A stretch of 64,000 bases of DNA from Rhizobium ruizarguesonis. GTDB lineage: Bacteria; Pseudomonadota; Alphaproteobacteria; Rhizobiales; Rhizobiaceae. The translations under genes and the position numbers were made by a program. Shown here in pieces: positions 1 through 8,777 of this stretch. The notes beneath the pieces are model-generated. The model saw only the letters and a program-made list of their open reading frames with translations, searched no databases and was not told the DNA's origin. The stretch covers positions 146,760 through 210,759 of the forward strand of contig NZ_PQIG01000133.1 in NCBI RefSeq assembly GCF_012349115.1, in the 5' to 3' direction. Within the stretch, counting starts at the first letter, position 1; each line of letters opens with the position of its first letter.

Positions 1-1092
1 TACAAGTCGGGCTACCAGGGTGTGCTCATCGGCGACAGCCTCGAGATCACCCGCGAGATGCGCGAAAAGGCGCCGCTGCTGCACCGCTATGGCGGCTCGC
101 CGATCGGCAATAGCCGCGTCAAGCTCACCAATGCCGCCGACTGCGTCAAGCGCGGCCTGGTCAAGGAAGGCGAGAATCCGCTGCGGGTCGCCGCCGAACG
201 CCTTGCCAATGACGGCATTACCACTCTCCACACGATCGGCGGCGACGACACCAACACCACGGCCGCCGACCTTGCAGCCTACCTCGCCGCCAACGGCTAC
301 GATCTGACCGTCGTCGGCCTGCCGAAGACTGTCGACAATGACGTCGTACCGATCCGCCAGTCGCTCGGCGCCTGGACGGCCGCCGAAGTTGGCGCGCATT
401 TCTTCGACAATGTCGGCAACGAGCAGACGGCCGCGCCGCGCACTCTCGTCATCCACGAGGTGATGGGCCGCCATTCTGGCTGGCTGACGGCCGCCACCGC
501 TCGCGCCTATCTCCAGCGCACCAGCCGCAACCAATATGTCGATGGCCTGATGATGAACGCACATCTGAAGAGCATCGACGCCGTCTACCTGCCTGAGATG
601 GCCTTCGACCTCGACGCTGAGGCCGCCCGTCTGAAGGAGAGCATGGACCGCAACGGCCACGCTACCGTCTTCGTCTCGGAAGGCGCCTGCCTCGACGCCA
701 TCGTCGCCGAGCGCGAAGCCGCCGGCGAGACCGTCAAGCGCGATGCTTTCGGCCATGTGAAAATCGACACGATCAATGTCGGCGCCTGGTTCCAGAAGCA
801 GTTCGCCAATCTGCTCGACGCCGAGCGTTCCCTGGTGCAGAAATCGGGCTATTTCGCCCGCTCCGCGCCTGCCAACGGCGATGACCTCAGGCTGATCCAG
901 AGCATGGTCGATCTCGCCGTCGAAAGCGCTCTCAATAGAGTGTCCGGCGTCACCGGCCACGATGAAGGCCAGAACGGTAAATTGCGCACTATAGAATTCC
1001 CGCGCATCAAGGGCGGCAAGACTTTTGACCTTTCGACCGGATGGTTTGCCGAAGTCATGGACAATATAGGCCAGAAATACAAAGAAGCGTGA
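1..1092 (+). CDS. pfp: 6-phosphofructokinase, PPi-dependent type (5' end missing)
   Basis: Phosphorylates fructose 6-phosphate in the cytoplasm, probably with pyrophosphate as donor. The frame is open from base 1, so the N-terminus lies outside the window; 363 codons are visible, and the GTG at 22 is internal to the domain rather than the start. Visible motifs are GGDDT (visible residues about 80-84), PKTVDND (about 108-114) and MGRHSGW (about 155-161). An Asp in GGDD where ATP-dependent enzymes carry Gly is the family mark of PPi use. Most rhizobia lack a classical ATP-PFK, which fits. The next gene begins 57 bp downstream with its own ribosome site. The family call is secure; donor specificity is inferred from the motif. 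Confidence 0.93.
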   Translation, partial: YKSGYQGVLIGDSLEITREMREKAPLLHRYGGSPIGNSRVKLTNAADCVKRGLVKEGENPLRVAAERLANDGITTLHTIGGDDTNTTAADLAAYLAANGYDLTVVGLPKTVDNDVVPIRQSLGAWTAAEVGAHFFDNVGNEQTAAPRTLVIHEVMGRHSGWLTAATARAYLQRTSRNQYVDGLMMNAHLKSIDAVYLPEMAFDLDAEAARLKESMDRNGHATVFVSEGACLDAIVAEREAAGETVKRDAFGHVKIDTINVGAWFQKQFANLLDAERSLVQKSGYFARSAPANGDDLRLIQSMVDLAVESALNRVSGVTGHDEGQNGKLRTIEFPRIKGGKTFDLSTGWFAEVMDNIGQKYKEA

Positions 1093-1149
1093 TTGACGGA
1101 TGGTTAATATGATGTCTTTGCTTATTCCTGAGGAATAGGAGGAGACACC

Positions 1150-1785
1150 ATGTCACTTGAAGCTTGGCTCGCTTTTGCGGCCGCATCCGCCATCATGCTG
1201 GCCATACCGGGACCGACGATACTTCTCGTCGTTTCCTATGCGCTCGGTCATGGACGCAGGACGGCGTTTGCGACGGTGAGCGGCGTGGCGCTTGGTGACT
1301 TCACGGCGATGACGGCTTCCCTCTTCGGTCTTGGTGCCGTTCTGGCCGCCTCCGCGACCCTCTTCACCATCTTGAAGTGGATCGGCGGCGCCTACCTGAT
1401 CTGGTTGGGAATCAAGCTCTGGCGGGCTCCCATCATCGGCGAACCGGTTGCCGACAACGACAATCTGCCGGAGGAGAAGTCGCTCAAGATCTTCCTCCAC
1501 GCCTATGTCGTCACCGCCCTCAATCCGAAGAGCATCATCTTCTTCGTCGCCTTCGTGCCGCAGTTCCTCAATCCGGCCCTGCCGTTCGTCGGGCAGATGG
1601 CGATCATGGAAGCGACCTTCCTTGTGCTGGCGATCCTCAACGCCTCCACCTACGCTTTTCTCGCCCATACCGCGCGCGGATTGATTCGCAAGGCGAGCAT
1701 CCAGCGCGCCGTAAACCGCACCGGAGGCACTCTGCTAATCGCTGCAGGTGCCGTAACAGCCGGGTATCGCCGTATTGCAGCCTAG
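1150..1785 (+). CDS. LysE/RhtB family amino-acid exporter
   Basis: Inner-membrane protein of 211 residues, the usual size of the LysE/RhtB family, which exports amino acids such as lysine, homoserine or threonine. The N-terminus carries the family pattern A-I-P-G-P-T (about residues 19-24) followed by G...A...G...G in the first two helices, and about six hydrophobic segments are visible. The ATG at 1150 follows a GAGGAATAGGAGGAG purine tract at 1130-1144, a strong ribosome site. It stands alone between pfp and a cell-wall gene. Substrate cannot be told from sequence. Confidence 0.9.
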   Translation: MSLEAWLAFAAASAIMLAIPGPTILLVVSYALGHGRRTAFATVSGVALGDFTAMTASLFGLGAVLAASATLFTILKWIGGAYLIWLGIKLWRAPIIGEPVADNDNLPEEKSLKIFLHAYVVTALNPKSIIFFVAFVPQFLNPALPFVGQMAIMEATFLVLAILNASTYAFLAHTARGLIRKASIQRAVNRTGGTLLIAAGAVTAGYRRIAA

Positions 1786-1900
1786 TAATATTCCGTGGTT
1801 GCCGGAATGTCACGAATAGGTTAATGGGGTCACTAGGGCTTAAGGTTTTTGGTAACTTTTATACGCTGCCGGGGCGGCGCGATTTCACGAAAGTGGCGGA

Positions 1901-2833
1901 ATGGTAGCGATCGGATTATCCGGCCTGAAACGCAGTCTTGTCGTTTCCACGATACTCTGCGGCATGATGACGGGATGTGCGAGCGTCGAATACACATCCC
2001 AGGCCGAACTGACAGCTGTCCAGACCGTCGTGCCGATGCCGAAACCTGGCGAAGATGCAACACTCGCCGCGATCCCGACAGCCGAAGGCGCAGCCGGTCA
2101 GGCGGTTGCAGGCGCCACCATTCCCCAGGCATCATCCCCCTCCCTGACCGCAACGGCGATGCCGGCCGTGACAGCTTCTCAGCCTGGCGATCTTACCATG
2201 CAGCCGGCAGCCTATGCGCAGATCCCGCTGACGCCCGAGATGACGGCGATCCAGTCCGTCGTGCCGACGCCGCGTCCGGGAACGCCGGCACAGCCGACAA
2301 CGCAGCTTGCCTTTGCCGCCACACCGCAAAACAGCGCGCTTGCAGCACTTGCCGCAGTCGACACCACGCCGCGCGCCAGCATGGACTACGGTTTCGACGA
2401 ATCCGGGCCGATCGATCCGCCGACGGCGCCCCCGATGTTCAGCGACGACGACAAAGACGACGCGCCGACGGTCGAGAAGGGCTTCGTCACCAAGCTCATC
2501 GCCAAATATTCGAAGGTCTACGAAATTCCCGAGACGTTGCTTCACCGCATCGTCCATCGCGAGAGCCGCTATAATCCGAAGGCCTACAATAAGCGCGGCT
2601 ATTTCGGCCTCATGCAGATCAAGTACAACACCGCCAAGTCCATGGGTTATGACGGTGCCCCGGGCGGCCTCTTTGATGCCGAGACCAACATCAAATATGC
2701 CGCGAAATATCTGCGCGGCGCCTGGCTCGTCTCCGACAGTAAGGAAGACGATGCCGTCCGCCTGTATGCGCGCGGCTATTATTACGACGCCAAGCGCAAG
2801 GGCATGACCGACATCGCCCAAGGTAATTATTGA
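1901..2833 (+). CDS. Lytic transglycosylase, SLT domain lipoprotein
   Basis: Peptidoglycan lytic enzyme of 310 residues. The N-terminal segment (1-27) is hydrophobic and ends in MTGC, a plausible lipobox, so the protein is probably anchored as a lipoprotein. A low-complexity Ala/Pro/Thr-rich linker (about 30-160) containing two near-repeats of a T-A-(V/I)-Q-(T/S)-V-V-P motif precedes a C-terminal SLT domain (about 200-300). The catalytic Glu is expected in HRESRYNP (Glu221), and GYFGLMQI and the later N-I-K-Y-A-A-K-Y-L motif are typical of the fold. It converges with the serine hydrolase at 2863. The start is the first in-frame ATG of a good signal peptide; the upstream ribosome site is weak. 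Confidence 0.88.
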   Translation: MVAIGLSGLKRSLVVSTILCGMMTGCASVEYTSQAELTAVQTVVPMPKPGEDATLAAIPTAEGAAGQAVAGATIPQASSPSLTATAMPAVTASQPGDLTMQPAAYAQIPLTPEMTAIQSVVPTPRPGTPAQPTTQLAFAATPQNSALAALAAVDTTPRASMDYGFDESGPIDPPTAPPMFSDDDKDDAPTVEKGFVTKLIAKYSKVYEIPETLLHRIVHRESRYNPKAYNKRGYFGLMQIKYNTAKSMGYDGAPGGLFDAETNIKYAAKYLRGAWLVSDSKEDDAVRLYARGYYYDAKRKGMTDIAQGNY

Positions 2834-2862
2834 AATCTGGAGATAACGGCTGAAGCCGCTGC

Positions 2863-4287
2863 CTATGGCTGCGGCTGTGTCTGTCGTTGCGATCCGGCCT
2901 GCTGTTGCGGCCCACGTGGTTGCGGCAATGCCGCCAGGATCACCTTGAGCAGCACCTGCGGCTGATAGTCGAGCCGGCTCGGCGTCAGGCCAAGCCTGAC
3001 GACGATCAGATTGGCGGAGGGGACGATCGCCATGCTCTGCCCGTCATGCCCCGTCAGCCAGAACGTATCCTCCGGCAGCCCGAACGCGGCGCTTGAGCCG
3101 CCAGGAGCGAGCCAAGCCTGACCCTGCGTATACCGCCCGTTCGATGCTGCCGTCGGGGTGCGCATGGCGCCGACGAAACCCTCCGGTAACAGCCGCTGGC
3201 CGTTCCACACGCCATCCTGCAGCAGGAACTGCCCGAAGCGCGCCCAGTCATGCGCCGTCGCATAGAGATAGGAGCTTCCGGCAAAGGTGCCGCGCGCATC
3301 GAGTTCGAACACCGCGCTCGTCATGCCGAGCGGCGAAAACAAGGCGTCGTGCGGATAAGAAAAGGCCGCCTGAGCATTGCCGACCCTGTCCATCCAGATG
3401 CGCGACAGCAGCACGGCAGTGCCGCTCGAATAGCGGAAGCGTTGGCCGGGTGCCGCCTCCATCGGTGCATTGGCCGGCAGCGATACCATGTCGGGATCGA
3501 GATAGAGCATGCGCGTCACATCGGCGACGTCGCCATAGTCCTCGTTGAAGGCGAGGCCGCTCTCCATGCCGAGCAGGTCGGAAACCTTGATTCTGGCGCG
3601 CGTATCGTTCTTCCACTGCGCCAACAGGTTATCATCGTCGAAAGAGATCTTGCCGCCGAGCATCAGCCGGCCGAGGACCGCCGCATTCACCGTCTTCGTC
3701 ATCGACCAGCCGATCAGCGGCGTCTTTGCCGAGAAGCCGGGGCCATAGGCCTCAGTGACGATGCGGCCATCGCGCACCACCACGATCGCCCGCATTGCCG
3801 GGCCGGCAACTCCGGTATCGGCAAGCAGCGCGGCGATCTTTCCGTCCTGTTGATCGCCGGTGCCCTCACCCTCGGGCCATAATGCATCGTTCGCCTGCAC
3901 CTTGGCCGGCGGATCGAAGGGCACCGCATTCGCCGCCGCCTCAAAATTGCCGTCCGGCACGCTCGTGCAGCCGAAAGCGCCGCGATAGAGCGCATAACTC
4001 GGCGCAAACAGCCCCATGAAGCGCGCCGTCACACGGTCGTTGTCGCGGTCGACGCTGACGCGCACCAGCCGCAGTAACGGATTTCCGGGCGCCTGGACAT
4101 CGTCATGGAGCACATCCTCAGCCCCTCGGCCGGCAATGAAGACGTTGGAGCAGACGATCTTGGCGGCATAACCGTCGCCGACGCGCAGCAATTCCGGCGG
4201 CCGGATGAAGAGCCAGCCGGCAGCAGCGATGACGACGAGAACGAGAAGGAGAGCGAGCGCCTTCAGGATACGCAGGACAAATCGCAT
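2863..4287 (-). CDS. Serine hydrolase, class C beta-lactamase-related
   Basis: Predicted exported or membrane-anchored serine hydrolase of 474 residues. After a short basic start (MRFVLRIL) comes one hydrophobic helix (about 10-25). The S-x-x-K catalytic pair is in WSMTK (Ser195, Lys198), a Y-S-S-G motif sits where the Tyr motif of the family lies, and H-D-G-Q-S near the end replaces the usual K-T-G triad as in many esterase-like relatives. The start at 4287 is preceded by GGGAGGAATGCC, a strong ribosome site; an open extension to 4377 lacks one. Could act on cell-wall peptides, esters or amide bonds; the natural substrate is unknown. Confidence 0.85.
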   Translation of the reverse strand: MRFVLRILKALALLLVLVVIAAAGWLFIRPPELLRVGDGYAAKIVCSNVFIAGRGAEDVLHDDVQAPGNPLLRLVRVSVDRDNDRVTARFMGLFAPSYALYRGAFGCTSVPDGNFEAAANAVPFDPPAKVQANDALWPEGEGTGDQQDGKIAALLADTGVAGPAMRAIVVVRDGRIVTEAYGPGFSAKTPLIGWSMTKTVNAAVLGRLMLGGKISFDDDNLLAQWKNDTRARIKVSDLLGMESGLAFNEDYGDVADVTRMLYLDPDMVSLPANAPMEAAPGQRFRYSSGTAVLLSRIWMDRVGNAQAAFSYPHDALFSPLGMTSAVFELDARGTFAGSSYLYATAHDWARFGQFLLQDGVWNGQRLLPEGFVGAMRTPTAASNGRYTQGQAWLAPGGSSAAFGLPEDTFWLTGHDGQSMAIVPSANLIVVRLGLTPSRLDYQPQVLLKVILAALPQPRGPQQQAGSQRQTQPQP

Positions 4288-4443
4288 GGCATTCCTCCCT
4301 GCCGGGAGAGAAGCAGGAATCGCACGCGCCGGAAAGGGGCCGAAGCGAAGAACGGCCATCATCCCGATCACTTTCACAGGAGAGCCACCCGGTCGCTCTG
4401 CCGAGGAGGTCGAAGTCTCCCAGGAACGGCGCCTCCACAGCCC

Positions 4444-4461
4444 GCGTCATCAAACTGTAGC
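4444..4461 (+). promoter_or_regulatory. Candidate Pho box upstream of btaA
   Basis: GCGTCATCAAACTGTAGC resembles two PhoB half-sites of the form CTGTCAT with four-base spacing: the first matches 5 of 7 bases and the second 4 of 7. It ends 44 bp before the btaA start. btaA-btaB is induced by phosphate starvation in rhizobia, so the site is expected, but this match is imperfect and was found by eye. Confidence 0.4.
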
Positions 4462-4505
4462 AGAGGCGCGTTACACGCCCTGAACGCTAAAAAGGTGACA
4501 GACTC

Positions 4506-5750
4506 ATGTCAGAATTTGCACCGGATGCCGGCTTCCGCAAGAACCGGAAACTCAAGGACGCCCTTCTCCGCCACAAGGCTTTTTCGAAGGATGGCTTTTC
4601 CGAGCGTCTCTTCGGCCTTCTCTTTTCCGGCCTCGTCTATCCGCAGATCTGGGAGGATCCGGATCTCGACATGCAGGCGATGGAGCTGAAGCCCAACCAT
4701 CGCATCGTCACCATCGGTTCTGGCGGCTGCAACATGCTCGCCTATCTCTCCAAGGCGCCGGCCTCAATCGACGTCGTCGATCTCAACCCGCATCACATCG
4801 CCCTGAACCGCCTGAAGCTTGCCGCCTTCAAACACCTTCCCGGCCATACCGATCTCGTCCGCTTCCTGGCGATGCCGAACGAGAAGTCGAACAGCCGCGC
4901 CTACGACCAGCATCTCGCCGCACGCCTCGATGAGGCGACCCGCAGCTACTGGAACGGCCGCAAGTTCGGCCGCCGCCGTGTCACCGTCTTCGACCGCAAC
5001 ATCTACGAAACCGGTCTGCTCGGCCGCTTCATCGGCGCGGCCCATCTTCTTGCCCGCCTGCATGGTGTCAAGCTGCGCGAGATGACCAAGACCCGCTCGA
5101 TCCGCGAGCAGCGCCAGTTCTTCGACGAGCAGATCGCGCCGCTCTTCGAAAAGCCGGTCGTGCGCTGGATCACCGGTCGCAAGAGCTCGCTCTTCGGCCT
5201 CGGCATTCCGCCGCAGCAATATGACGAACTTGCAAGCCTTGCCGCCGATCATTCGATCGCGCCGGTGTTGAAGCACCGCCTGGAAAAGCTCGCCTGTCAT
5301 TTCCCGATGAGCGACAACTATTTCGCCTGGCAGGCCTTTGGCCGCCGCTACGGCACCGAAGCGGAAGGCCCGCTGCCGACCTATCTGAAGTCGGAGCACT
5401 ATGAGGTGATCCGCGCCAATGTCGACCGCGTCAACGTCCACCACGCAAGCTTCACCGAGCTTCTGGCGCGCGAGCCGGCCGCCTCGCGCGACCGCTACAT
5501 CCTGCTCGACGCACAGGACTGGATGACCGACGAGCAACTGAACGACGTCTGGACGGAAATCACCCGCACGGCGCGCGAAGGCGCCCGCGTGATCTTCCGC
5601 ACCGCCGCCGAAAAGAGCATCATCGAAGGCCGTCTGGCTTCTGTGATCCGCGACCAGTGGGATTACTTCGAGGAGAAGTCACGTGAGCTGACCGCGCTCG
5701 ATCGCTCGGCAATCTATGGCGGCTTCCACATCTACGGGAAGAAGGCGTGA
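4506..5750 (+). CDS. btaA: SAM:diacylglycerol 3-amino-3-carboxypropyltransferase BtaA
   Basis: First enzyme of diacylglyceryl-trimethylhomoserine (betaine lipid) synthesis: moves the 3-amino-3-carboxypropyl group of SAM to diacylglycerol at the inner membrane. The 414 residues match the size of rhizobial BtaA (DUF3419 family). The SAM-binding turn IGSGGCNML is at residues 70-78, followed by V-V-D-L-N-P-H-H. The ATG at 4506 follows AAAGGTGACAG. The stop overlaps the start of the downstream methyltransferase, so both are translated together, as in other rhizobia. The membrane lipid product replaces phospholipids when phosphate is scarce. The pairing with btaB makes the assignment secure. Confidence 0.95.
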   Translation: MSEFAPDAGFRKNRKLKDALLRHKAFSKDGFSERLFGLLFSGLVYPQIWEDPDLDMQAMELKPNHRIVTIGSGGCNMLAYLSKAPASIDVVDLNPHHIALNRLKLAAFKHLPGHTDLVRFLAMPNEKSNSRAYDQHLAARLDEATRSYWNGRKFGRRRVTVFDRNIYETGLLGRFIGAAHLLARLHGVKLREMTKTRSIREQRQFFDEQIAPLFEKPVVRWITGRKSSLFGLGIPPQQYDELASLAADHSIAPVLKHRLEKLACHFPMSDNYFAWQAFGRRYGTEAEGPLPTYLKSEHYEVIRANVDRVNVHHASFTELLAREPAASRDRYILLDAQDWMTDEQLNDVWTEITRTAREGARVIFRTAAEKSIIEGRLASVIRDQWDYFEEKSRELTALDRSAIYGGFHIYGKKA

Positions 5751-6421
5751 GCAAGGTCGGCACTGAAACGGCAGGAAAGAGCGATGAACATGCCAGCCTG
5801 ATGGATGGCATGTATCGCTACCAGCGCCATATCTACGACCTGACCCGCAAATATTATCTTCTCGGCCGCGACAGCACGATCCGCAATCTCGACGTGCCCG
5901 AAGGCGGCACCCTGCTTGAAGTCGGCTGCGGCACGGGGCGCAACATGGCTTTCGCCCACAGGCATTTCCCGACCGCCAAACTGTTCGGCCTCGACATATC
6001 CCAGGAAATGCTGATTTCGGCGCGCAGAACCTTCGCCACCAAGGCGACGATCCCGGAATTCCGCGTCGCCGACGCCACGGCGTTCACACCGCGCGAATTC
6101 GGCGTCAGCGGCTTCGACCGCATCCTGATTTCCTACGCCCTGTCGATGATCACCGATTGGGAGCGCGCCGTCGATGCATCGATCGCCGCACTCAATCCCG
6201 GCGGCCAGCTGCACATCGTCGATTTCGGCCAGCAGGAAGGCTTGCCGGCCTGGTTCCGGCGCATGCTGCAGTCCTGGCTTGCGAAATTCCACGTCACCCC
6301 GCGCCCCGATCTGCGTGAGATTCTGGAAGCGCAAGCCCATGAAAACAACGCGATATTGTTGTTCGATACCGTCGGCGGCGGTTATGCTTGGCGGGCTGCT
6401 ATTATCAGCAAGCGCTTATAA
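5747..6421 (+). CDS. btaB: Diacylglyceryl-homoserine N-methyltransferase BtaB
   Basis: Adds three methyl groups from SAM to diacylglyceryl-homoserine to finish the betaine lipid DGTS. The protein has 224 residues with a class I methyltransferase fold: motif I LEVGCGTGR at about 57-65, then a conserved acidic residue in GLDIS. The N-terminal M-Y-R-Y-Q-R-H-I-Y-D-L-T-R-K-Y-Y segment is characteristic of BtaB. It starts with GTG at 5747, overlapping the btaA stop by four bases (GTGA), which indicates translational coupling. No gene lies between its stop and the lipoprotein at 6548. Confidence 0.94.
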   Translation: MSKVGTETAGKSDEHASLMDGMYRYQRHIYDLTRKYYLLGRDSTIRNLDVPEGGTLLEVGCGTGRNMAFAHRHFPTAKLFGLDISQEMLISARRTFATKATIPEFRVADATAFTPREFGVSGFDRILISYALSMITDWERAVDASIAALNPGGQLHIVDFGQQEGLPAWFRRMLQSWLAKFHVTPRPDLREILEAQAHENNAILLFDTVGGGYAWRAAIISKRL

Positions 6422-6547
6422 TTCGCTTGAAACTAACCGATTTTTTACGTTGATATGGTGAAAAGAGGGTTATTCCTCTGCTGACTCGTCTTTTTCGAAG
6501 GTCAGGCTGTGGGGCAAAGAGATCATTCGAGTTACGACAGGACGCCC

Positions 6548-7345
6548 ATGCGCCGGTTTTTGTTTTGCGTTTTGCCCCTGGCCATCCTGCTGGCCGGCTG
6601 CAGCTCCTCCGGTCATGACTATCTCGAAACGGCGTCGATCAAACCGAAGACACGCTTCAAGGATACCGATCCGCAGGATTTCGGGGCGAAGCACCCGCAG
6701 CAGAACGCGATCCACGGCATCGACATCTCCAAATGGCAGGGCGATATCGACTGGGGCACGGTGAAGAATTCCGGAGTGGCCTTCGCCTTCATCAAGGCGA
6801 CGGAAGGCAAGGACAGGGTCGATCCGCGCTTCGACGAATACTGGCGCGAGGCCCGCGCCGCCGGCATCCCGCACGCTCCCTATCATTTCTATTATTTCTG
6901 CTCCTCCGCCGACGAGCAGGCCGACTGGTTCATCCGCAACGTGCCGAAGGAGGCCATGCGCCTGCCGCCGGTGCTTGACGTCGAATGGAACGCCGAATCG
7001 AAGACCTGCCGCTACCGCCCCGACGCTGAAACGGTGCGCGCCGCAATGCAGCGTTTCATGGACCGGCTGGAGGCCTATTACGGCAAACGCCCGATCATCT
7101 ATACCTCGGTCGATTTCCATCGCGACAATCTCGCCGGCTACTTCCAGGATTATCATTTCTGGGTCCGTTCGGTGGCAAAACACCCCGAGGTGACCTACTC
7201 CGACCGCCGCTGGGCCTTCTGGCAATATACCTCGACCGGCGTTATTCCTGGCATCAGTGGGCCGACCGATATCAATGTCTTCGCCGGCAGCGCAAAGAAC
7301 TGGAACAATTGGGTCGCGGCCGTTTCCAAGGATAGAAATTCTTAG
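6548..7345 (+). CDS. Glycoside hydrolase family 25 lysozyme-like lipoprotein
   Basis: Predicted muramidase of 265 residues. The start MRRFLFCVLPLAILLAGC gives a signal peptide with lipobox LAGC (Cys18), so the enzyme should be lipid-anchored in the envelope. The GH25 barrel begins with GIDISKWQG (Asp59), and the catalytic acidic cluster is in PPVLDVEWN; Y-H-F-Y-Y and F-W-Q-Y further support the family. An open extension back to 6509 exists, but the start at 6548 gives the coherent signal peptide. The next gene is also a cell-wall hydrolase, so the pair may take part in wall remodelling. Confidence 0.9.
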   Translation: MRRFLFCVLPLAILLAGCSSSGHDYLETASIKPKTRFKDTDPQDFGAKHPQQNAIHGIDISKWQGDIDWGTVKNSGVAFAFIKATEGKDRVDPRFDEYWREARAAGIPHAPYHFYYFCSSADEQADWFIRNVPKEAMRLPPVLDVEWNAESKTCRYRPDAETVRAAMQRFMDRLEAYYGKRPIIYTSVDFHRDNLAGYFQDYHFWVRSVAKHPEVTYSDRRWAFWQYTSTGVIPGISGPTDINVFAGSAKNWNNWVAAVSKDRNS

Positions 7346-7426
7346 TAACGTCTTGCGATGTTTCTTGCTTCCGTCACATTCGTCTGTGAAAGCGACGGCA
7401 ATCTGTTTGATATAAGGACCGCATCC

Positions 7427-8644
7427 ATGCACCGCTCGCTCGCAAGCCGCTCTGCACTCGCCCTTCTGTTTGCCCTCGCCCTCGCAGGCGGCGCGGCCGC
7501 CCAGCAGGCGCCAGACGCAGCCCCGGCAGCGCCCTGCGGCGGCGATCTGTCCGCCTTCCTCGACGGCGTCAAGAAAGATGCGGTCGCAGCCGGCGCCAGT
7601 GCTGCAGCCGCCGACGAGGCCTTCGCCGGCGCCGAGATCGACCCCAAGGTGCTGAGCCGGGATCGTGCCCAGGGCGTCTTCAAGCAGACCTTCCTCGAAT
7701 TCTCCCAGCGCACCGTCAGCCAGGCCCGCCTCGACATCGGCCGCCAGAAGATGAAGCAATATGCCGACGTCTTTGCCCGCGCCGAGCAGGAGTTCGGCGT
7801 GCCGCCGGGCGTCATCACCGCCTTCTGGGCGATGGAAACCGATTTCGGCGCCGTCCAAGGCGATTTCAACACCCGCAACGCCCTGGTGACGCTGTCGCAT
7901 GACTGCCGCCGCCCGGAACTCTTCCGCCCGCAACTGATCGCCCTTGTCGAGATGGTTCAGCACGGCGACCTCGACCCCGCCACCAATACCGGCGCCTGGG
8001 CCGGCGAGATCGGCCAGGTGCAGATGCTGCCGCGCGACATCATTGCCTATGGCATGGATGGCGACGGTGACGGTCATATCCGCCTGAAGCAAAGCAGCCC
8101 GGACGCCATCCTGACGGCGGCGAAATTCATCCAGCATCTCGGCTTCGAGCGCGGCCAGCCCTGGCTGCAGGAAGTGACCCTGCCCGATAATCTGCCCTGG
8201 GAAAAATCCGGCCTCGGCGGCACGATGAAAGCGGGAGAATGGTTCGCGCTTGGCGTCAAGCCGCGCGACGGCAATACCGCCTTCGGCAACCTCGAAGGCG
8301 ACCTCGTTCTGCCGCAGGGCCGCATGGGACCGGCCTTCATCGCCTATCCCAATTTCAAGATCTATCTCGAATGGAACAAGTCGTTCATCTACACGACCTC
8401 GGCTGCCTATTTCGGGACGCGCCTTTCGGGCGCCGAACCCTATCTCAAGGGCGTGCCGGAACAGGGGCTCGCCAGCGACCAGATGAAGGCGCTGCAGACC
8501 AAGCTGCAGTCGCTCGGCCATGATGTCGGCGAGATCGACGGCATCCTCGGCTCCGGCACGCGTGTCGCGATCCAGAAAGAACAGCAGCGCCTCGGCATGC
8601 CGGCCGACGGCTGGGCGACGCCTGCCCTTCTCAATGCTCTCTGA
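7427..8644 (+). CDS. Lytic murein transglycosylase, MltB type with peptidoglycan-binding domain
   Basis: Periplasmic lytic transglycosylase of 405 residues. A signal peptide ends at about A-A-A-Q (residues 24-27). The SLT_2 domain follows, with the catalytic Glu expected in T-A-F-W-A-M-E-T-D-F-G and the G-Q-V-Q-M-L-P motif that shapes the active site. The C-terminal 60 residues form a PG_binding_1 domain, with L-G-x-D-V-G-E-I-D-G-I-L-G-S-G-T typical of it. This is the usual architecture of the shorter MltB family in Alphaproteobacteria. The ATG at 7427 was chosen for the signal peptide; a longer open frame from 7358 does not look secretory. Confidence 0.92.
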   Translation: MHRSLASRSALALLFALALAGGAAAQQAPDAAPAAPCGGDLSAFLDGVKKDAVAAGASAAAADEAFAGAEIDPKVLSRDRAQGVFKQTFLEFSQRTVSQARLDIGRQKMKQYADVFARAEQEFGVPPGVITAFWAMETDFGAVQGDFNTRNALVTLSHDCRRPELFRPQLIALVEMVQHGDLDPATNTGAWAGEIGQVQMLPRDIIAYGMDGDGDGHIRLKQSSPDAILTAAKFIQHLGFERGQPWLQEVTLPDNLPWEKSGLGGTMKAGEWFALGVKPRDGNTAFGNLEGDLVLPQGRMGPAFIAYPNFKIYLEWNKSFIYTTSAAYFGTRLSGAEPYLKGVPEQGLASDQMKALQTKLQSLGHDVGEIDGILGSGTRVAIQKEQQRLGMPADGWATPALLNAL

Positions 8645-8777
8645 TCCCCGCTGACATTTTACCGCCGCCCGCTTCGCAAGAAACGGGTGGCGCGGTCCGC
8701 CACCTGCGCTAAAGCATCAAGTCGAAATCCGGTGCCGGCTTTCGGCAAAACGAGCGGCTCACGGTGGAGGAATCGGC

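Noticed and set aside
6470..8521. 683-codon open frame on the minus strand
   Set aside because: Lies opposite two convincing cell-wall enzyme genes; long antisense frames are common in this GC-rich DNA and the translation has no recognisable domain.
8700..8760. Possible remnant of a RIME-type repeat before the EamA gene
   Set aside because: Only short similarity (GCGCTAAAGCATCAAG...GGCTTTCGGCAAAACGA) to the other copies; too weak to assign.
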